Part shown: piece by piece, positions 11,079 through 19,588 of the stretch
Numbering within the stretch: position 1 is the stretch's first letter
Layout: every line of letters begins with the position of its first letter
Origin: CAVSRC01 sp963798195
GTDB lineage: Bacteria; Pseudomonadota; Alphaproteobacteria; Rhizobiales; Kaistiaceae
Length of the DNA stretch: 64,000 nucleotides
Reading direction: 5' to 3'
Assembly: GCA_963798195.1 (NCBI GenBank)
Contig: CAWCSF010000006.1
Coordinates: forward strand, 310,001-374,000
The notes under the pieces: model-generated
The model's database searches: none
Told to the model about the DNA's origin: nothing
Seen by the model: only the letters and a program-made list of their open reading frames with translations
Translations under genes and position numbers: made by a program

Positions 11079-12374
11079 GTGATCGCCCGGCTGACGCTCC
11101 TCTGGGACCGCCTGCGCAATTCGCTGTGGGCGCTCCCCATCGCCATGGTCATCGCCTCAGGCGTCATCGCGATCCTGGCGCTTAGGTTTCGTCTGGAACC
11201 CCGCGGGGATGCCGTATGGTGGCTCTACAGCGGCGACTCCGGAGCTGCGGCCGGACTCCTTGGGAGCCTCCTCAGCGGCACGATCACCATGGCGACGCTC
11301 GCCATCTCCATCACGATGGTCGTCCTGACCCTCGCCGCCCAGTCGCTGGGACCGCGGCTCATCCCGATCTTCATGGGCGACACACGCACGAAGCTGACCC
11401 TTGGCGTCTTCATCGGCACAGTGGCCTATCTTCTCATCGTCTTGCGCACGGTCGCAGGCGAAGCGGAGACCGTCCCGCAACTTGCCATCACGCTGGGTAG
11501 TGCCCTCGTGCTCGCCAGCGTCGTCTTGCTGTTGTTCTTCGTCCACCACCTCGCGCGGTCCATCGTCGCCGACACGATCATCGCCCGCGTCGGCACAACG
11601 CTCGATGAATACGCAGCGTCGCTGCTGCCGGAGAGGACCGACCGCGCCACGGACGCGTATCCCGACCTTCGTGAGACAGCCGCGAACGGACGCAGTATCG
11701 AAGCCGTGAACGGCGGGTACATCCAGTTCATCGATCACGGATCGCTCGTGAGTGCCGCGGAAGACGCGGAAGCAGCCATCGTGCTTGCTTTTCGCTCCGG
11801 CCACTTCGTCCTGCCCGGCGACACGCTGGCCTGGGTCAAGCCGCCGTCGGCCGATACCGATGCCATGCGAGCGGCGCTCATATCCGCCGTCGCGATCGGT
11901 GCGGAGCGCACGGCAGTGCAGGACATCGAATATTCTGTCCGGCAACTGGTCGAGATCGCGGTTCGGGCGCTGTCGCCCGGCATCAACGATCCCAACACCG
12001 CCTGCACGGTTATCGACCGCCTCGCCCAGTCTCTCGCCATCATGATGCGGCGCGGCGCGCTGCCGGCGATTTTTCGCGATGGCGCCGGCACCATCCGCCT
12101 GCTGGCGCCGACCGCGACCTTCGAAGGCATCCTCGACGCCGCGTTCAACGAGATACGCCAGGCCGGCGCGGCGCTGCCGGCGATTCTTATCCGCCTCGCC
12201 CACCGTCTTGGGCTGCTGCTGGCCCACGCCAATCCCGACCAGGCGAAAGTTCTGGTGCGCCACATCGACCTGGTGCAAGCGACCGCGAGACGCGGGATCC
12301 CGGATACCGCGGACCTACAGGCGCTGGAAGCATCCGTCGCTGCTGCCCGTGCGAAGGATTCGCGCGACCGCTAG
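11079..12374 (+). CDS. DUF2254 family integral membrane protein
   Basis: Predicted inner-membrane protein of 431 residues matching the DUF2254 family. Four hydrophobic segments are visible at about residues 15-37, 62-90, 105-125 and 138-162, followed by a soluble C-terminal domain containing VNGGYIQFIDHGSLV and ALSPGINDPNTACTVIDRL, which are family landmarks. Function is unknown. The start is GTG 11079, just after the small charged gene. Its stop overlaps the convergent ATPase gene by 4 nt. Confidence 0.9.
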   Translation: MIARLTLLWDRLRNSLWALPIAMVIASGVIAILALRFRLEPRGDAVWWLYSGDSGAAAGLLGSLLSGTITMATLAISITMVVLTLAAQSLGPRLIPIFMGDTRTKLTLGVFIGTVAYLLIVLRTVAGEAETVPQLAITLGSALVLASVVLLLFFVHHLARSIVADTIIARVGTTLDEYAASLLPERTDRATDAYPDLRETAANGRSIEAVNGGYIQFIDHGSLVSAAEDAEAAIVLAFRSGHFVLPGDTLAWVKPPSADTDAMRAALISAVAIGAERTAVQDIEYSVRQLVEIAVRALSPGINDPNTACTVIDRLAQSLAIMMRRGALPAIFRDGAGTIRLLAPTATFEGILDAAFNEIRQAGAALPAILIRLAHRLGLLLAHANPDQAKVLVRHIDLVQATARRGIPDTADLQALEASVAAARAKDSRDR

Positions 12375-12907
12375 CCCACAATCCTTGCCAGAATGAAGTC
12401 GACGCGCGCTTCGACGCTCGCCTTGGGAAGTTCCACGGTCTCATAACCGCAGCCATGGCAGGCGTCCGTGACCGCTGCGCAGGTGGCTTCCGCCTCGGCA
12501 AAATCCTGCCTCCGCTCGTCATCGTTCGCATAGATCTCCGCCCACGGCGGCGCGACGAAGACTGGCGATGCGGTGCGATAGAGACGAGCGGCCGATCGAA
12601 AATGTTCAGGCACCGGCATGCAGGTGAGGTGACAGTAACCGATCAACTCAGCGATCCCCCGGTCGAAGAAAACCGGTCCGGAATGATCGCGATGCCGCTC
12701 GTAGTCGGCGATGGCGTGCGACAGCATCAGCTCGGCGAAGATCCGCCGGTCGCCCCAGTGCAGGGCATTGCCGCCAATCGCCACCTGCGCCTGGATGATG
12801 CCGCGGCCGACCTCATCGACGCAGCAATGGCCGCGCGCCCTCAGGGCAGCGATCAGGGTCGTCTTGCCGGCGCCCGGCCCACCTGTGATGACATGGTAGT
12901 TGTCCAT
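12371..12907 (-). CDS. AAA-type ATPase/kinase-like P-loop protein
   Basis: A 178-residue cytosolic P-loop protein. Walker A is GGPGAGKTT at residues 9-17; VFFDRGIAE is the Walker B-like strand and the N-terminal CVDEVGRGII segment is typical of the small AAA_28 ATPase group. The start at ATG 12907 is favoured by the strong GGAGGAGC Shine-Dalgarno 5 nt upstream, although the frame is open to 12967. It is convergent with the DUF2254 gene and overlaps its end. The substrate is not predictable from sequence. Confidence 0.85.
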   Translation of the reverse strand: MDNYHVITGGPGAGKTTLIAALRARGHCCVDEVGRGIIQAQVAIGGNALHWGDRRIFAELMLSHAIADYERHRDHSGPVFFDRGIAELIGYCHLTCMPVPEHFRSAARLYRTASPVFVAPPWAEIYANDDERRQDFAEAEATCAAVTDACHGCGYETVELPKASVEARVDFILARIVG

Positions 12908-13042
12908 CCGCTGCTCCTCCGCATGGAGACGAGACGCAAGCGCGCGCAGGCCGCGAAAGCGGCCCACGCACGGAAACTGTCGGGGAGAATTTCCTGGATG
13001 CGCCCCGCAAGAGGCGCGCGCAGCGGCGGCGGAAGCCGGCCG

Positions 13043-14308
13043 CTACGTGTTCATCTGGTCGAAGAAGTCCGAGTTGCTCTTCGTCTGCTTCAGCTTGTCG
13101 AGCAGGAACTCCATCGCGTCGACCGTGCCCATCGGCATGAGAATGCGGCGGAGCACATACATCTTCTTCAGCGTGTCGGGCGCGACCAGCAGCTCTTCCT
13201 TGCGCGTGCCGGAGCGCGTGATGTCGATCGCCGGGAAGACGCGCTTATCGGCGACCTTGCGGTCGAGAATGATTTCCGAGTTACCGGTGCCCTTGAACTC
13301 CTCGAAGATCACCTCGTCCATGCGGCTGCCGGTATCGATCAGCGCCGTCGAGATGATGGTCAGCGAGCCGCCTTCCTCGATGTTGCGCGCCGCGCCGAAG
13401 AAGCGCTTCGGCCGCTGGAGTGCGTTGGCATCGACGCCGCCGGTCAGCACCTTGCCTGACGACGGCACGACGGTGTTGTAGGCGCGGCCGAGGCGGGTGA
13501 TCGAGTCGAGCAGAATGACCACGTCGCGGCCATGTTCGACGAGACGCTTCGCCTTCTCGATCACCATCTCCGCCACCTGCACGTGGCGCGTGGCCGGCTC
13601 GTCGAAGGTCGAGGAGATCACCTCGCCCTTCACCGAACGTTGCATGTCGGTGACTTCCTCCGGCCGCTCGTCGATGAGCAGCACGATCAGGTAGCACTCC
13701 GGATGATTGGCCGCGATCGAGTGCGCGATGTTTTGCAGGATGACGGTCTTGCCGGTGCGCGGCTGCGCGGTGATCAACGCGCGCTGGCCTTTGCCAAGGG
13801 GCGCGACCAGATCGATCACGCGCGCGGTCATGTCCTTGCCGGTCGGATTATCGACTTCCATCCGGAAGCGCTTGTCCGGATAGAGCGGCGTCAGGTTGTC
13901 GAAGTGTATCTTGTGGCGGGCCTTCTCCGGATCCTCGAAATTGATCGAGTTCACCTTGAGCAGTGCGAAATAGCGTTCGCCATCTTTCGGTCCGCGGATC
14001 TGCCCTTCGACCGTATCGCCGGTGCGCAGCGAGAAGCGGCGGATCTGCGACGGCGAGATGTAGATGTCGTCCGGACCCGCCAGGTAGTTGGCATCCGGCG
14101 AGCGCAGGAACCCGAAGCCATCGAGCAGCGTCTCGACGACGCCTTCCCCGATGATGTCGGTCTCTTGGGCGGCAAGCTGTTTGAGGATCGCGAACATCAG
14201 CTCCTGCTTGCGCAGCGTGCTCGCGTTTTCGACCCCGAGCTCTTCGGCAAAAGCCAGAAGCTCGACGGCGGATTTCGCCTTGAGGTCTTTAAGTTTCATT
14301 TCTCGCAT
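13043..14308 (-). CDS. rho: Transcription termination factor Rho
   Basis: Hexameric RNA-dependent ATPase that terminates transcription. The 421-residue product starts MREMKLKDLKAKS, the usual alphaproteobacterial N-terminus, followed by the RNA-binding cold-shock-like domain (YISPSQIRRFSLRTGDTVEG), Walker A QPRTGKT, VLLIDERPEEVTDM, and the Q- and R-loop region (LDSITRLGRAYN, GGVDANAL). It lies downstream of hemJ on the same strand with a 200-nt gap (14309-14508) in which I see no gene. Rho-hemJ-hemE order is as expected near the origin of Hyphomicrobiales. Confidence 0.98.
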   Translation of the reverse strand: MREMKLKDLKAKSAVELLAFAEELGVENASTLRKQELMFAILKQLAAQETDIIGEGVVETLLDGFGFLRSPDANYLAGPDDIYISPSQIRRFSLRTGDTVEGQIRGPKDGERYFALLKVNSINFEDPEKARHKIHFDNLTPLYPDKRFRMEVDNPTGKDMTARVIDLVAPLGKGQRALITAQPRTGKTVILQNIAHSIAANHPECYLIVLLIDERPEEVTDMQRSVKGEVISSTFDEPATRHVQVAEMVIEKAKRLVEHGRDVVILLDSITRLGRAYNTVVPSSGKVLTGGVDANALQRPKRFFGAARNIEEGGSLTIISTALIDTGSRMDEVIFEEFKGTGNSEIILDRKVADKRVFPAIDITRSGTRKEELLVAPDTLKKMYVLRRILMPMGTVDAMEFLLDKLKQTKSNSDFFDQMNT

Positions 14309-14508
14309 GGAGCGGGATTCTCTGTACGTTTTGGGAAGGAAACCGACGAGGAAGGGATTGCAGAACTTGTGTCCGAGCGGAGTTCCGTCGGAGGCGCCTC
14401 AACGACCGAGGTAGACCGCAGGCGCCTGTCTGCTTTGTGCGGTTGGCCGGAAGATAATGGCTCGGAGACATTCCGGCAAGGCGGAAAGTGGCCACCCCGA
14501 AAGCGTAC

Positions 14509-15024
14509 TCAGAATGGCTTAACGACGACCAGAATCACGATGATGATCATCAGTAGCGTCGGTACTTCGTTGAGCATCCGGTAAAATCGCTGTGGCCGCG
14601 TATTGCGGTCCTCGGCGAAGTCGCGGACGCAGCGCACGTAGAAGCCGTGCACGGCGGACAGCATGATCACCAGCGCCACCTTCGCCTGGAGCCAGTGCGT
14701 GGCATAGAGGCCACTGTCCCAGGCGAGCCACAGGCCGAGCGCCCAGGTAGCGATCATCGCCGGATTGATGATGGCGCGCAGCAGACGCCGCTCCATCACC
14801 TTGAACGTCTCCGACTGCTTCGAGCCGACCTCGGCCTCGGTATGGTAGACGAACAGCCGCGGCAAATAGAGCATGCCGGCCATCCACGAGATCACGGCAA
14901 TGATGTGCGCTGCTTTCAGCCACAGGTAGAGGCCAGAGGGGTTCCACAGCATCAGCAGCCCGACGATTGCAACCGCAATCCCCACACCGACCAGCGCGCG
15001 CACCATCCCCCGTCCTTTCATCAT
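14509..15024 (-). CDS. hemJ: Protoporphyrinogen oxidase HemJ (CopD-like membrane protein)
   Basis: Predicted haem-biosynthesis enzyme of the inner membrane, oxidising protoporphyrinogen IX. The 171-residue product has four hydrophobic helices (about 9-26, 33-55, 84-104, 112-134) plus a C-terminal one, with the HemJ landmarks KAAHIIAVISWMAGMLYLPRLFVYH (His and Tyr-Leu-Pro-Arg), RRLLRAIINPAM and LQAKVALVI. Start and stop couple it to hemE: the hemE TGA overlaps the hemJ ATG as TGATG. HemE-HemJ is a functional pair in one pathway. Confidence 0.93.
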   Translation of the reverse strand: MMKGRGMVRALVGVGIAVAIVGLLMLWNPSGLYLWLKAAHIIAVISWMAGMLYLPRLFVYHTEAEVGSKQSETFKVMERRLLRAIINPAMIATWALGLWLAWDSGLYATHWLQAKVALVIMLSAVHGFYVRCVRDFAEDRNTRPQRFYRMLNEVPTLLMIIIVILVVVKPF

Positions 15025-16106
15025 CAGCCGCGCACCAGTCGCATCAGCTGCTCCACGTGGGCCGTCGGCGTCGCCGGCACAATTCCGTGTCCGAGGTTGA
15101 AGATGAACCGTCCATCGCCAAGCGCGTCAAGGATGCGTCGCGTCGCATGCGCCAGCGCATCGCCACCGGCGAGCAGGATCATCGGATCGAGATTGCCTTG
15201 CACGGCGACGCGGGGCTGTAGCCGATCGCGCGCGTAGGCAAGCGGCACCGTCCAGTCGATCGACACGCCATCGACGCCGGTCTCGTCGACGAAACGCTCC
15301 AATCGCATGCCAGCGTTCTTGGGAAAGCCGATGATTCGGGCATCCGGCTTCGCCGCTTTCACGCGGCGCACGATCTCTGCGATGGGTTCGATGCACCAGC
15401 GGATGAATTCTTCCTCACCGAGCACACCCGCCCAGGTGTCAAAAATCTGCACGACATCGACGCCGGCACCGACCTGCGCGATCAGATAGTCCGCCGAGGT
15501 ATCGACCAAGCGGTCGATCAATATCTGGAATGCCCGCGGCTTCGTCGCCGCCAGCAGGCGCGCCGGTGCCTGGTCCGGCGTTCCACGTCCCGCCACCATG
15601 TAGGTTGCAACAGTCCACGGCGCGCCACAGAAACCGATCAGAGTCTTTTCATCAGCAAGAGACGGCCGCACCCGCCGCACCGTTTCCAGAACCGGCTTGA
15701 GCTGCACCTGGACATCCACATCCGCCAGCCCTGCGATGCCATCTTCATCTATCGGATCGAGCCGCGGTCCTTCGCCTTCGACGAACCAGACCTTGCGGCC
15801 CATCGCCAGGGGCACAACAAGAATGTCCGAGAAGAGAATCGCAGCATCGAAATCGAACCGTTCGATCGGTTGCAATGTCACAGCGGTCGCCCGCTCGGGA
15901 TCGAAGCAGAGATCGAGGAAGGAACCTGCCTCAGCCCGAAGCGTTCGGTACTCGGGCAAATATCGTCCCGCCTGCCGCATCAGCCAGATGGGCGGTGGCG
16001 AGACGGAAGTCCCATTCAGAACCGCCTGAACAGAACGATGGGGCATGGCGCTGCGGGATCGCTCTTCTCCTCCCAATAGAGTCTTAGATTCTTCTTTTTG
16101 TTTCAT
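15024..16106 (-). CDS. hemE: Uroporphyrinogen decarboxylase
   Basis: Cytosolic enzyme that decarboxylates uroporphyrinogen III to coproporphyrinogen III. Landmarks are PPPIWLMRQAGRYLPEYR near the N-terminus, DAAILFSDILVVPLAMG, GFCGAPWTVATYMV, DTWAG and the C-terminal FNLGHGIVPATP. The longest frame starts at 16106; an internal ATG at 16046 (MPHRSVQ) would give the family's more usual N-terminus, and no convincing Shine-Dalgarno decides between them. The gene reads away from the proposed replication origin, as hemE does in Caulobacter, and is coupled to hemJ. Confidence 0.97.
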   Translation of the reverse strand: MKQKEESKTLLGGEERSRSAMPHRSVQAVLNGTSVSPPPIWLMRQAGRYLPEYRTLRAEAGSFLDLCFDPERATAVTLQPIERFDFDAAILFSDILVVPLAMGRKVWFVEGEGPRLDPIDEDGIAGLADVDVQVQLKPVLETVRRVRPSLADEKTLIGFCGAPWTVATYMVAGRGTPDQAPARLLAATKPRAFQILIDRLVDTSADYLIAQVGAGVDVVQIFDTWAGVLGEEEFIRWCIEPIAEIVRRVKAAKPDARIIGFPKNAGMRLERFVDETGVDGVSIDWTVPLAYARDRLQPRVAVQGNLDPMILLAGGDALAHATRRILDALGDGRFIFNLGHGIVPATPTAHVEQLMRLVRG

Positions 16107-16466
16107 CTGGAGCGTGGATTGTCGTTGGCCAAGACGTTCCCCGGAACGTGTCGATCAACGAAGGACGTAGAGGTTCGGGAGAGGGGAATACAGGGCCCTG
16201 AGGAAATAACAAGGACGGTCGAATCCGAGCTAGTTAACAAAGCGTTAACCATAAATATGGCTGACCGCGCCGTGTGGACATATTGTGGAAAAGCTGTGGA
16301 CGGAGATGGAAAACTAACGATTTCCCCAATTCTGCCAGTTTGGGCCTCGTCCGTCGACACAGCCGCATGCCTGTTGATTGAATCCCGCGGTTTGGGGAGA
16401 GTGCGCCCCGCTTCGCGCCCGAGGCCATCCGGCCGCGGTGTTACGCACAGGGCTGGGGATAAGTGT
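16107..16466. other. Probable chromosomal replication origin (oriC) between hemE and the RP001-family gene
   Basis: This 360-nt gap holds no gene. It separates divergent hemE and the DUF299/RP001-family gene, which is exactly where the Caulobacter origin lies (established knowledge). The stretch 16200-16320 is AT-richer than its surroundings and contains TAGTTAACAAAGCGTTAACC, TAAATATGG and several TGTGGA 9-mers resembling DnaA boxes: 16273-16281, 16284-16292, 16295-16303 and TGGGGATAA at 16454-16462. A perfect CtrA-type site lies at 16234-16248. Promoters for both flanking genes should also be here. The call rests on position plus motifs; no replication data are visible. Confidence 0.75.
16234..16249. 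promoter_or_regulatory. CtrA-type binding site in the origin region
   Basis: The sequence reads TTAA CAAAGCG TTAAC, a perfect match to the CtrA consensus TTAA-N7-TTAA(C). In Caulobacter, CtrA boxes inside the origin repress replication in swarmer cells. Here the site lies in the AT-rich core of the hemE/RP001 gap, 25 nt before the first DnaA-box-like 9-mer. It could alternatively control the hemE promoter. Confidence 0.65.
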
Positions 16467-17309
16467 GTGAAGAACCGCGAAAGCTTCTTTCACCTGCACA
16501 TGATTTCGGACTCGACAGGCGAGACGCTGATGACCGTCGCACGCGCCGCGGCCTCGCAATTCGCGCAGACCCGCTCGATCGAGCACGTGCATGCCCTGGT
16601 GCGGACCGAGAAACACCTCGAGCGGGTGATGACGGAACTCGAGGCGGAGCCGGGCATCGTTCTTTATACGATTGTCGACCGGGCTCTCAGCGATCGGCTG
16701 GAGGCCGGCTGCCGCACGCTCGGCATCCCGTGCATCTCGGTCCTCGAACCGCTATTCCAGGTCATGCAGTCCTATCTCGGCGCGCCCGGTGAACGCCGCG
16801 TCGGTGCCCAGCACGTTCTCGATGCGGAATACTTTCGCCGCATCGACGCGCTCAACTTCACCATGATGCATGACGATGGCCAGCTTGCCGGTGGCATTGA
16901 AGAGGCGGACGTTATTCTCGTCGGGATCAGCCGCACGTCAAAAACGCCAACTTCGATCTATCTCGCCAACCGCGGCATCCGCACCGCCAACATCCCGATC
17001 GTGCCGGGCATTCCGCTGCCACCGGAACTGGAGCAGGTGGCCCATCCCCTGGTGGTTGGCCTCATTGCCAGCCCGGAACGCATCATCGCGCTGCGCGAGA
17101 ACCGCATTCTCAGCCTAAACGCGGCACGCCCGAATCTCGCCTATGTCGACAAGGCCTCGGTGGCCGACGAGATCGCCTTCACCCGCAAGCTCTGCACGCG
17201 CCACAGCTGGCCGGTGATCGACGTGACCCGCCGCTCGATCGAGGAGACGGCGGCGGCGATCATGGCGCTGCATCACGAGGCGCGCGAACGCGCAGCAGAA
17301 CAACAGTGA
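16467..17309 (+). CDS. Pyruvate, phosphate dikinase regulatory protein (DUF299, RP001 family)
   Basis: Bifunctional serine/threonine kinase and Pi-dependent phosphorylase that inactivates and reactivates pyruvate, phosphate dikinase or PEP synthase. The 280-residue product starts with FHLHMISDSTGET, a family hallmark, and carries the ADP/Pi-binding loop VGISRTSKTPTSIYLA near residues 148-163. GTG 16467 is chosen because the conserved N-terminus begins right after it; the open frame further upstream runs through the origin region and is not coding. The stop overlaps maf by 4 nt (GTGA). It is the first gene of a maf-aroE-coaE operon. Confidence 0.94.
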   Translation: MKNRESFFHLHMISDSTGETLMTVARAAASQFAQTRSIEHVHALVRTEKHLERVMTELEAEPGIVLYTIVDRALSDRLEAGCRTLGIPCISVLEPLFQVMQSYLGAPGERRVGAQHVLDAEYFRRIDALNFTMMHDDGQLAGGIEEADVILVGISRTSKTPTSIYLANRGIRTANIPIVPGIPLPPELEQVAHPLVVGLIASPERIIALRENRILSLNAARPNLAYVDKASVADEIAFTRKLCTRHSWPVIDVTRRSIEETAAAIMALHHEARERAAEQQ

Positions 17310-17899
17310 CCCGCATCGTCCTCGCGTCCGGCAGCGGCGCCCGTCGCACGCTGCTTGCCAATGCCGGCGTCGCATTCGACGTCGTGCCGTCGGCGCTCGA
17401 CGAACGCGGTGTCGAGACGCCGCTGTTGGCCAAAGGTGCAACGCCGGCAGAGATCGCGACGGCGCTCGCCGAGGCCAAGGCCATCGACGTCAGCAATCGG
17501 GAGAGCGGTGCGCTGGTCATCGGCGCCGACCAGACGCTCGATTGCGATGGCCATCGCGGCACCAAGTCGGAGACTACCACCGAAGCGCGCGCCCAGCTCA
17601 CGCGGCTCGCCGGTCGCAGCCACCAGCTGCATTCGGCGGTGGCGGTGGCGCGCGATGGCGCCGTCCGCTGGTCCCACCTGGACAGCGCGATGCTCACCAT
17701 GCGCCCGCTGACTGCCGAGCAAATCGACGCTTACCTTGGCCGCGTTGGGGCGGATGTTTTGAAGAGTGTCGGCGTCTATCAGCTGGAAGGCGAGGGGATC
17801 CGCCTCTTCGAGACGATAACGGGCGACTATTTCACCATTCTTGGCCTCCCGCTGCTGCCGCTTCTGGCGTATCTGAGGGGCGAGGGGGCAATCGAATGA
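17306..17899 (+). CDS. maf: Maf-like nucleotide pyrophosphatase
   Basis: Predicted house-cleaning NTP pyrophosphatase of the Maf/HAM1-like superfamily. The 197-residue product has the N-terminal LASGSGARRTLLANAG motif (usual form LASxSPRR), the VIGADQTLDCDG loop with catalytic Asp, and GDYFTILGLPLLPLL at the C-terminus. GTG start overlaps the preceding stop; its own stop overlaps the aroE ATG (ATGA). Residue SGAR in place of SPRR is a mild departure from the consensus. Confidence 0.93.
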   Translation: MTRIVLASGSGARRTLLANAGVAFDVVPSALDERGVETPLLAKGATPAEIATALAEAKAIDVSNRESGALVIGADQTLDCDGHRGTKSETTTEARAQLTRLAGRSHQLHSAVAVARDGAVRWSHLDSAMLTMRPLTAEQIDAYLGRVGADVLKSVGVYQLEGEGIRLFETITGDYFTILGLPLLPLLAYLRGEGAIE

Positions 17900-18741
17900 C
17901 TACAGTGACGAAACCTGTCGCCTGCGTAATCGGCTGGCCGGTCAAGCATTCGCGCTCGCCCGTTATCCACCGCTTCTGGCTCAAGGAGCTCGGCCTCGAT
18001 GGCGACTACGTCATACATCCGGTCGAGCCGGAGAACGTTGCAGCGTTCTTTTCGGCGTTGCCGGACAGCGGCTTCGTCGGCTGCAACGTCACGGTGCCGC
18101 ACAAGGAAGCCGCCTTCGCCGCTGTCGCGAAGAGAGACCGCGCGGCGGAGGAAACGGGCGCGCTGAATACGATCTGGCTGGAGGGCGGCAAGCTGGTCGG
18201 CGGCAACACCGATCCGGTCGGCTTCCTGTCGAACCTCGATGCCGAAGCGCCTGGGTGGGATGCCGGTGGCGGATCCGCGGTTGTGCTCGGCGCCGGTGGC
18301 GCGGCGCGCGCCATCGTCTGGGCGCTCCTGTCACGCGGCTTCGACCCCGTGCACGTGGTCAACCGCACGCCGGGGCGTGCCGCAGCGATCGCCGCCCAAC
18401 TCGGACCACGCGTTCTTCCCGCCGTCCGATCGGCCCTGCCGGACTTGCTGCGCACGGCCCGCGTGCTGGTCAACACCACCTCGCTCGGCATGCAGGGCCA
18501 GCCGCCGTTGAATGTCGACGTCTCGCGCCTGCCGCCGGAGTCGGTGGTCAACGACCTCGTCTATGTTCCGCTGGAGACACCGCTGCTTGCTGACGCGCGC
18601 GCGTCCGGACACCGCGCGGTTGGCGGTCTCGGCATGCTTCTGCATCAGGCCGTGCCCGGCTTCGAGCACTGGTTCGGCAAGCGCCCAATGGTGACGCCGG
18701 CGCTGCACGATGCGGTCCTGAAGTCCATCGAGGCCGGGTGA
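17896..18741 (+). CDS. aroE: Shikimate dehydrogenase
   Basis: NADP-dependent reduction of 3-dehydroshikimate in aromatic amino-acid synthesis. The 281-residue product shows the substrate-binding GWPVKHSRSPVIHRFW and NVTVPHKEAAF (catalytic Lys), GGNTDPVGF, the Rossmann loop VLGAGGAARAIV, VNTTSLGMQG and the C-terminal LLHQAVPGFEHWFG. ATG 17896 overlaps the maf stop. The frame is open upstream through maf but that is shadow sequence. It couples to coaE at its 3' end. Confidence 0.96.
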   Translation: MTTVTKPVACVIGWPVKHSRSPVIHRFWLKELGLDGDYVIHPVEPENVAAFFSALPDSGFVGCNVTVPHKEAAFAAVAKRDRAAEETGALNTIWLEGGKLVGGNTDPVGFLSNLDAEAPGWDAGGGSAVVLGAGGAARAIVWALLSRGFDPVHVVNRTPGRAAAIAAQLGPRVLPAVRSALPDLLRTARVLVNTTSLGMQGQPPLNVDVSRLPPESVVNDLVYVPLETPLLADARASGHRAVGGLGMLLHQAVPGFEHWFGKRPMVTPALHDAVLKSIEAG

Positions 18742-19337
18742 TGCTCGTCCTCGGCCTCACCGGTTCGGTCGGCATGGGCAAATCGACGGCGGCTGCCATG
18801 TTCGCCAACGCCGGTGTCGCGGTCTTCGATGCGGATCGGACGGTGCACGCGCTTTACGAGGGCGCCGCCACCGCGGCGGTGGAAGCTGCGTTTCCGGGCA
18901 CGACCACGGCCGGTGTGGTCGATCGCGTCAAACTCGGCGCGCGCGTCGCCGGCGACAAGGCAGCATTCGCGCAACTGGAGGCGATCGTCCATCCGCTGGT
19001 GCGCGAGGCAGAGGCCGCATTTCGCAAACGCGCCGCCGCTGGGGGACGGCGGGTCGCCTTGCTCGACATCCCGCTGCTGTTCGAAACCGGTGGTGCAGCG
19101 CGCGTCGATGCGATTGTCGTGGTGTCGGCGGCGCCAGAGATTCAGCGCGCGCGCGTTCTGGCGCGCGACGGCATGACCGAGGAGCGCTTTGCGGCGCTAC
19201 TCGCCCGCCAGATGCCGGACGATGAGAAACGCGCACGCGCCCATTTCATAGTCGACAGTGGCGGCACGTTCGCCGGGACCGAGCATCAGATCCGCGACGT
19301 GCTGCGCGCGCTGGCGGGACCGGCAGCGGGTCGGTGA
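18741..19337 (+). CDS. coaE: Dephospho-CoA kinase
   Basis: Final step of coenzyme A synthesis, phosphorylating dephospho-CoA. The 198-residue product begins LVLGLTGSVGMGKSTAA with the P-loop at residues 7-15, followed by VFDADRTVHALY, an intact DIPLLFETG motif and a C-terminal AHFIVDSGG. The ATG overlaps the aroE TGA by one base (TGATG). In many relatives dnaQ follows directly; here two accessory genes and a hydrolase intervene. Confidence 0.96.
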   Translation: MLVLGLTGSVGMGKSTAAAMFANAGVAVFDADRTVHALYEGAATAAVEAAFPGTTTAGVVDRVKLGARVAGDKAAFAQLEAIVHPLVREAEAAFRKRAAAGGRRVALLDIPLLFETGGAARVDAIVVVSAAPEIQRARVLARDGMTEERFAALLARQMPDDEKRARAHFIVDSGGTFAGTEHQIRDVLRALAGPAAGR

Positions 19338-19577
19338 CTAGCCCTCGTATTTCTCGACGATCCCCGGCGGACGCATCTCGGCTTCGTCCGGGTTCTGGCC
19401 GAACTCGCGTTTCGCGCGACGCTGGCGCAGCAGGTCCCAATACTGGTCGAGCGCGACATTGATCGCGGCGAGGCGCTGGCTCTCCGCTTCGGTGATGCGG
19501 TTGCCCTTTTCGTAGAGGGCGTGCTCCTCGTCGCTCAGTTCCTTGATGTGCCTGAGCACGTTCTGGTCGGTGGCCAT
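19338..19577 (-). CDS. DUF2630 family small protein
   Basis: A 79-residue soluble protein that matches the DUF2630 pattern: DQNVLRHIKELSDEEHALYEKG at the N-terminus, LDQYWDLLRQRRAKREFG in the middle and a short acidic-proline tail. It should be an antiparallel helical hairpin. Function unknown. It abuts coaE end-to-end, and lies 11 nt downstream of an aldo/keto reductase on the same strand, so they are probably co-transcribed. Confidence 0.85.
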   Translation of the reverse strand: MATDQNVLRHIKELSDEEHALYEKGNRITEAESQRLAAINVALDQYWDLLRQRRAKREFGQNPDEAEMRPPGIVEKYEG

Positions 19578-19588
19578 TCGCAAATCTC

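Noticed and set aside
16098..16466. N-terminal extension of the PPDK regulator reaching to 16098.
   Set aside because: The frame is open by chance through the origin region; the family N-terminus begins right after GTG 16467 and the upstream part has no conserved sequence.
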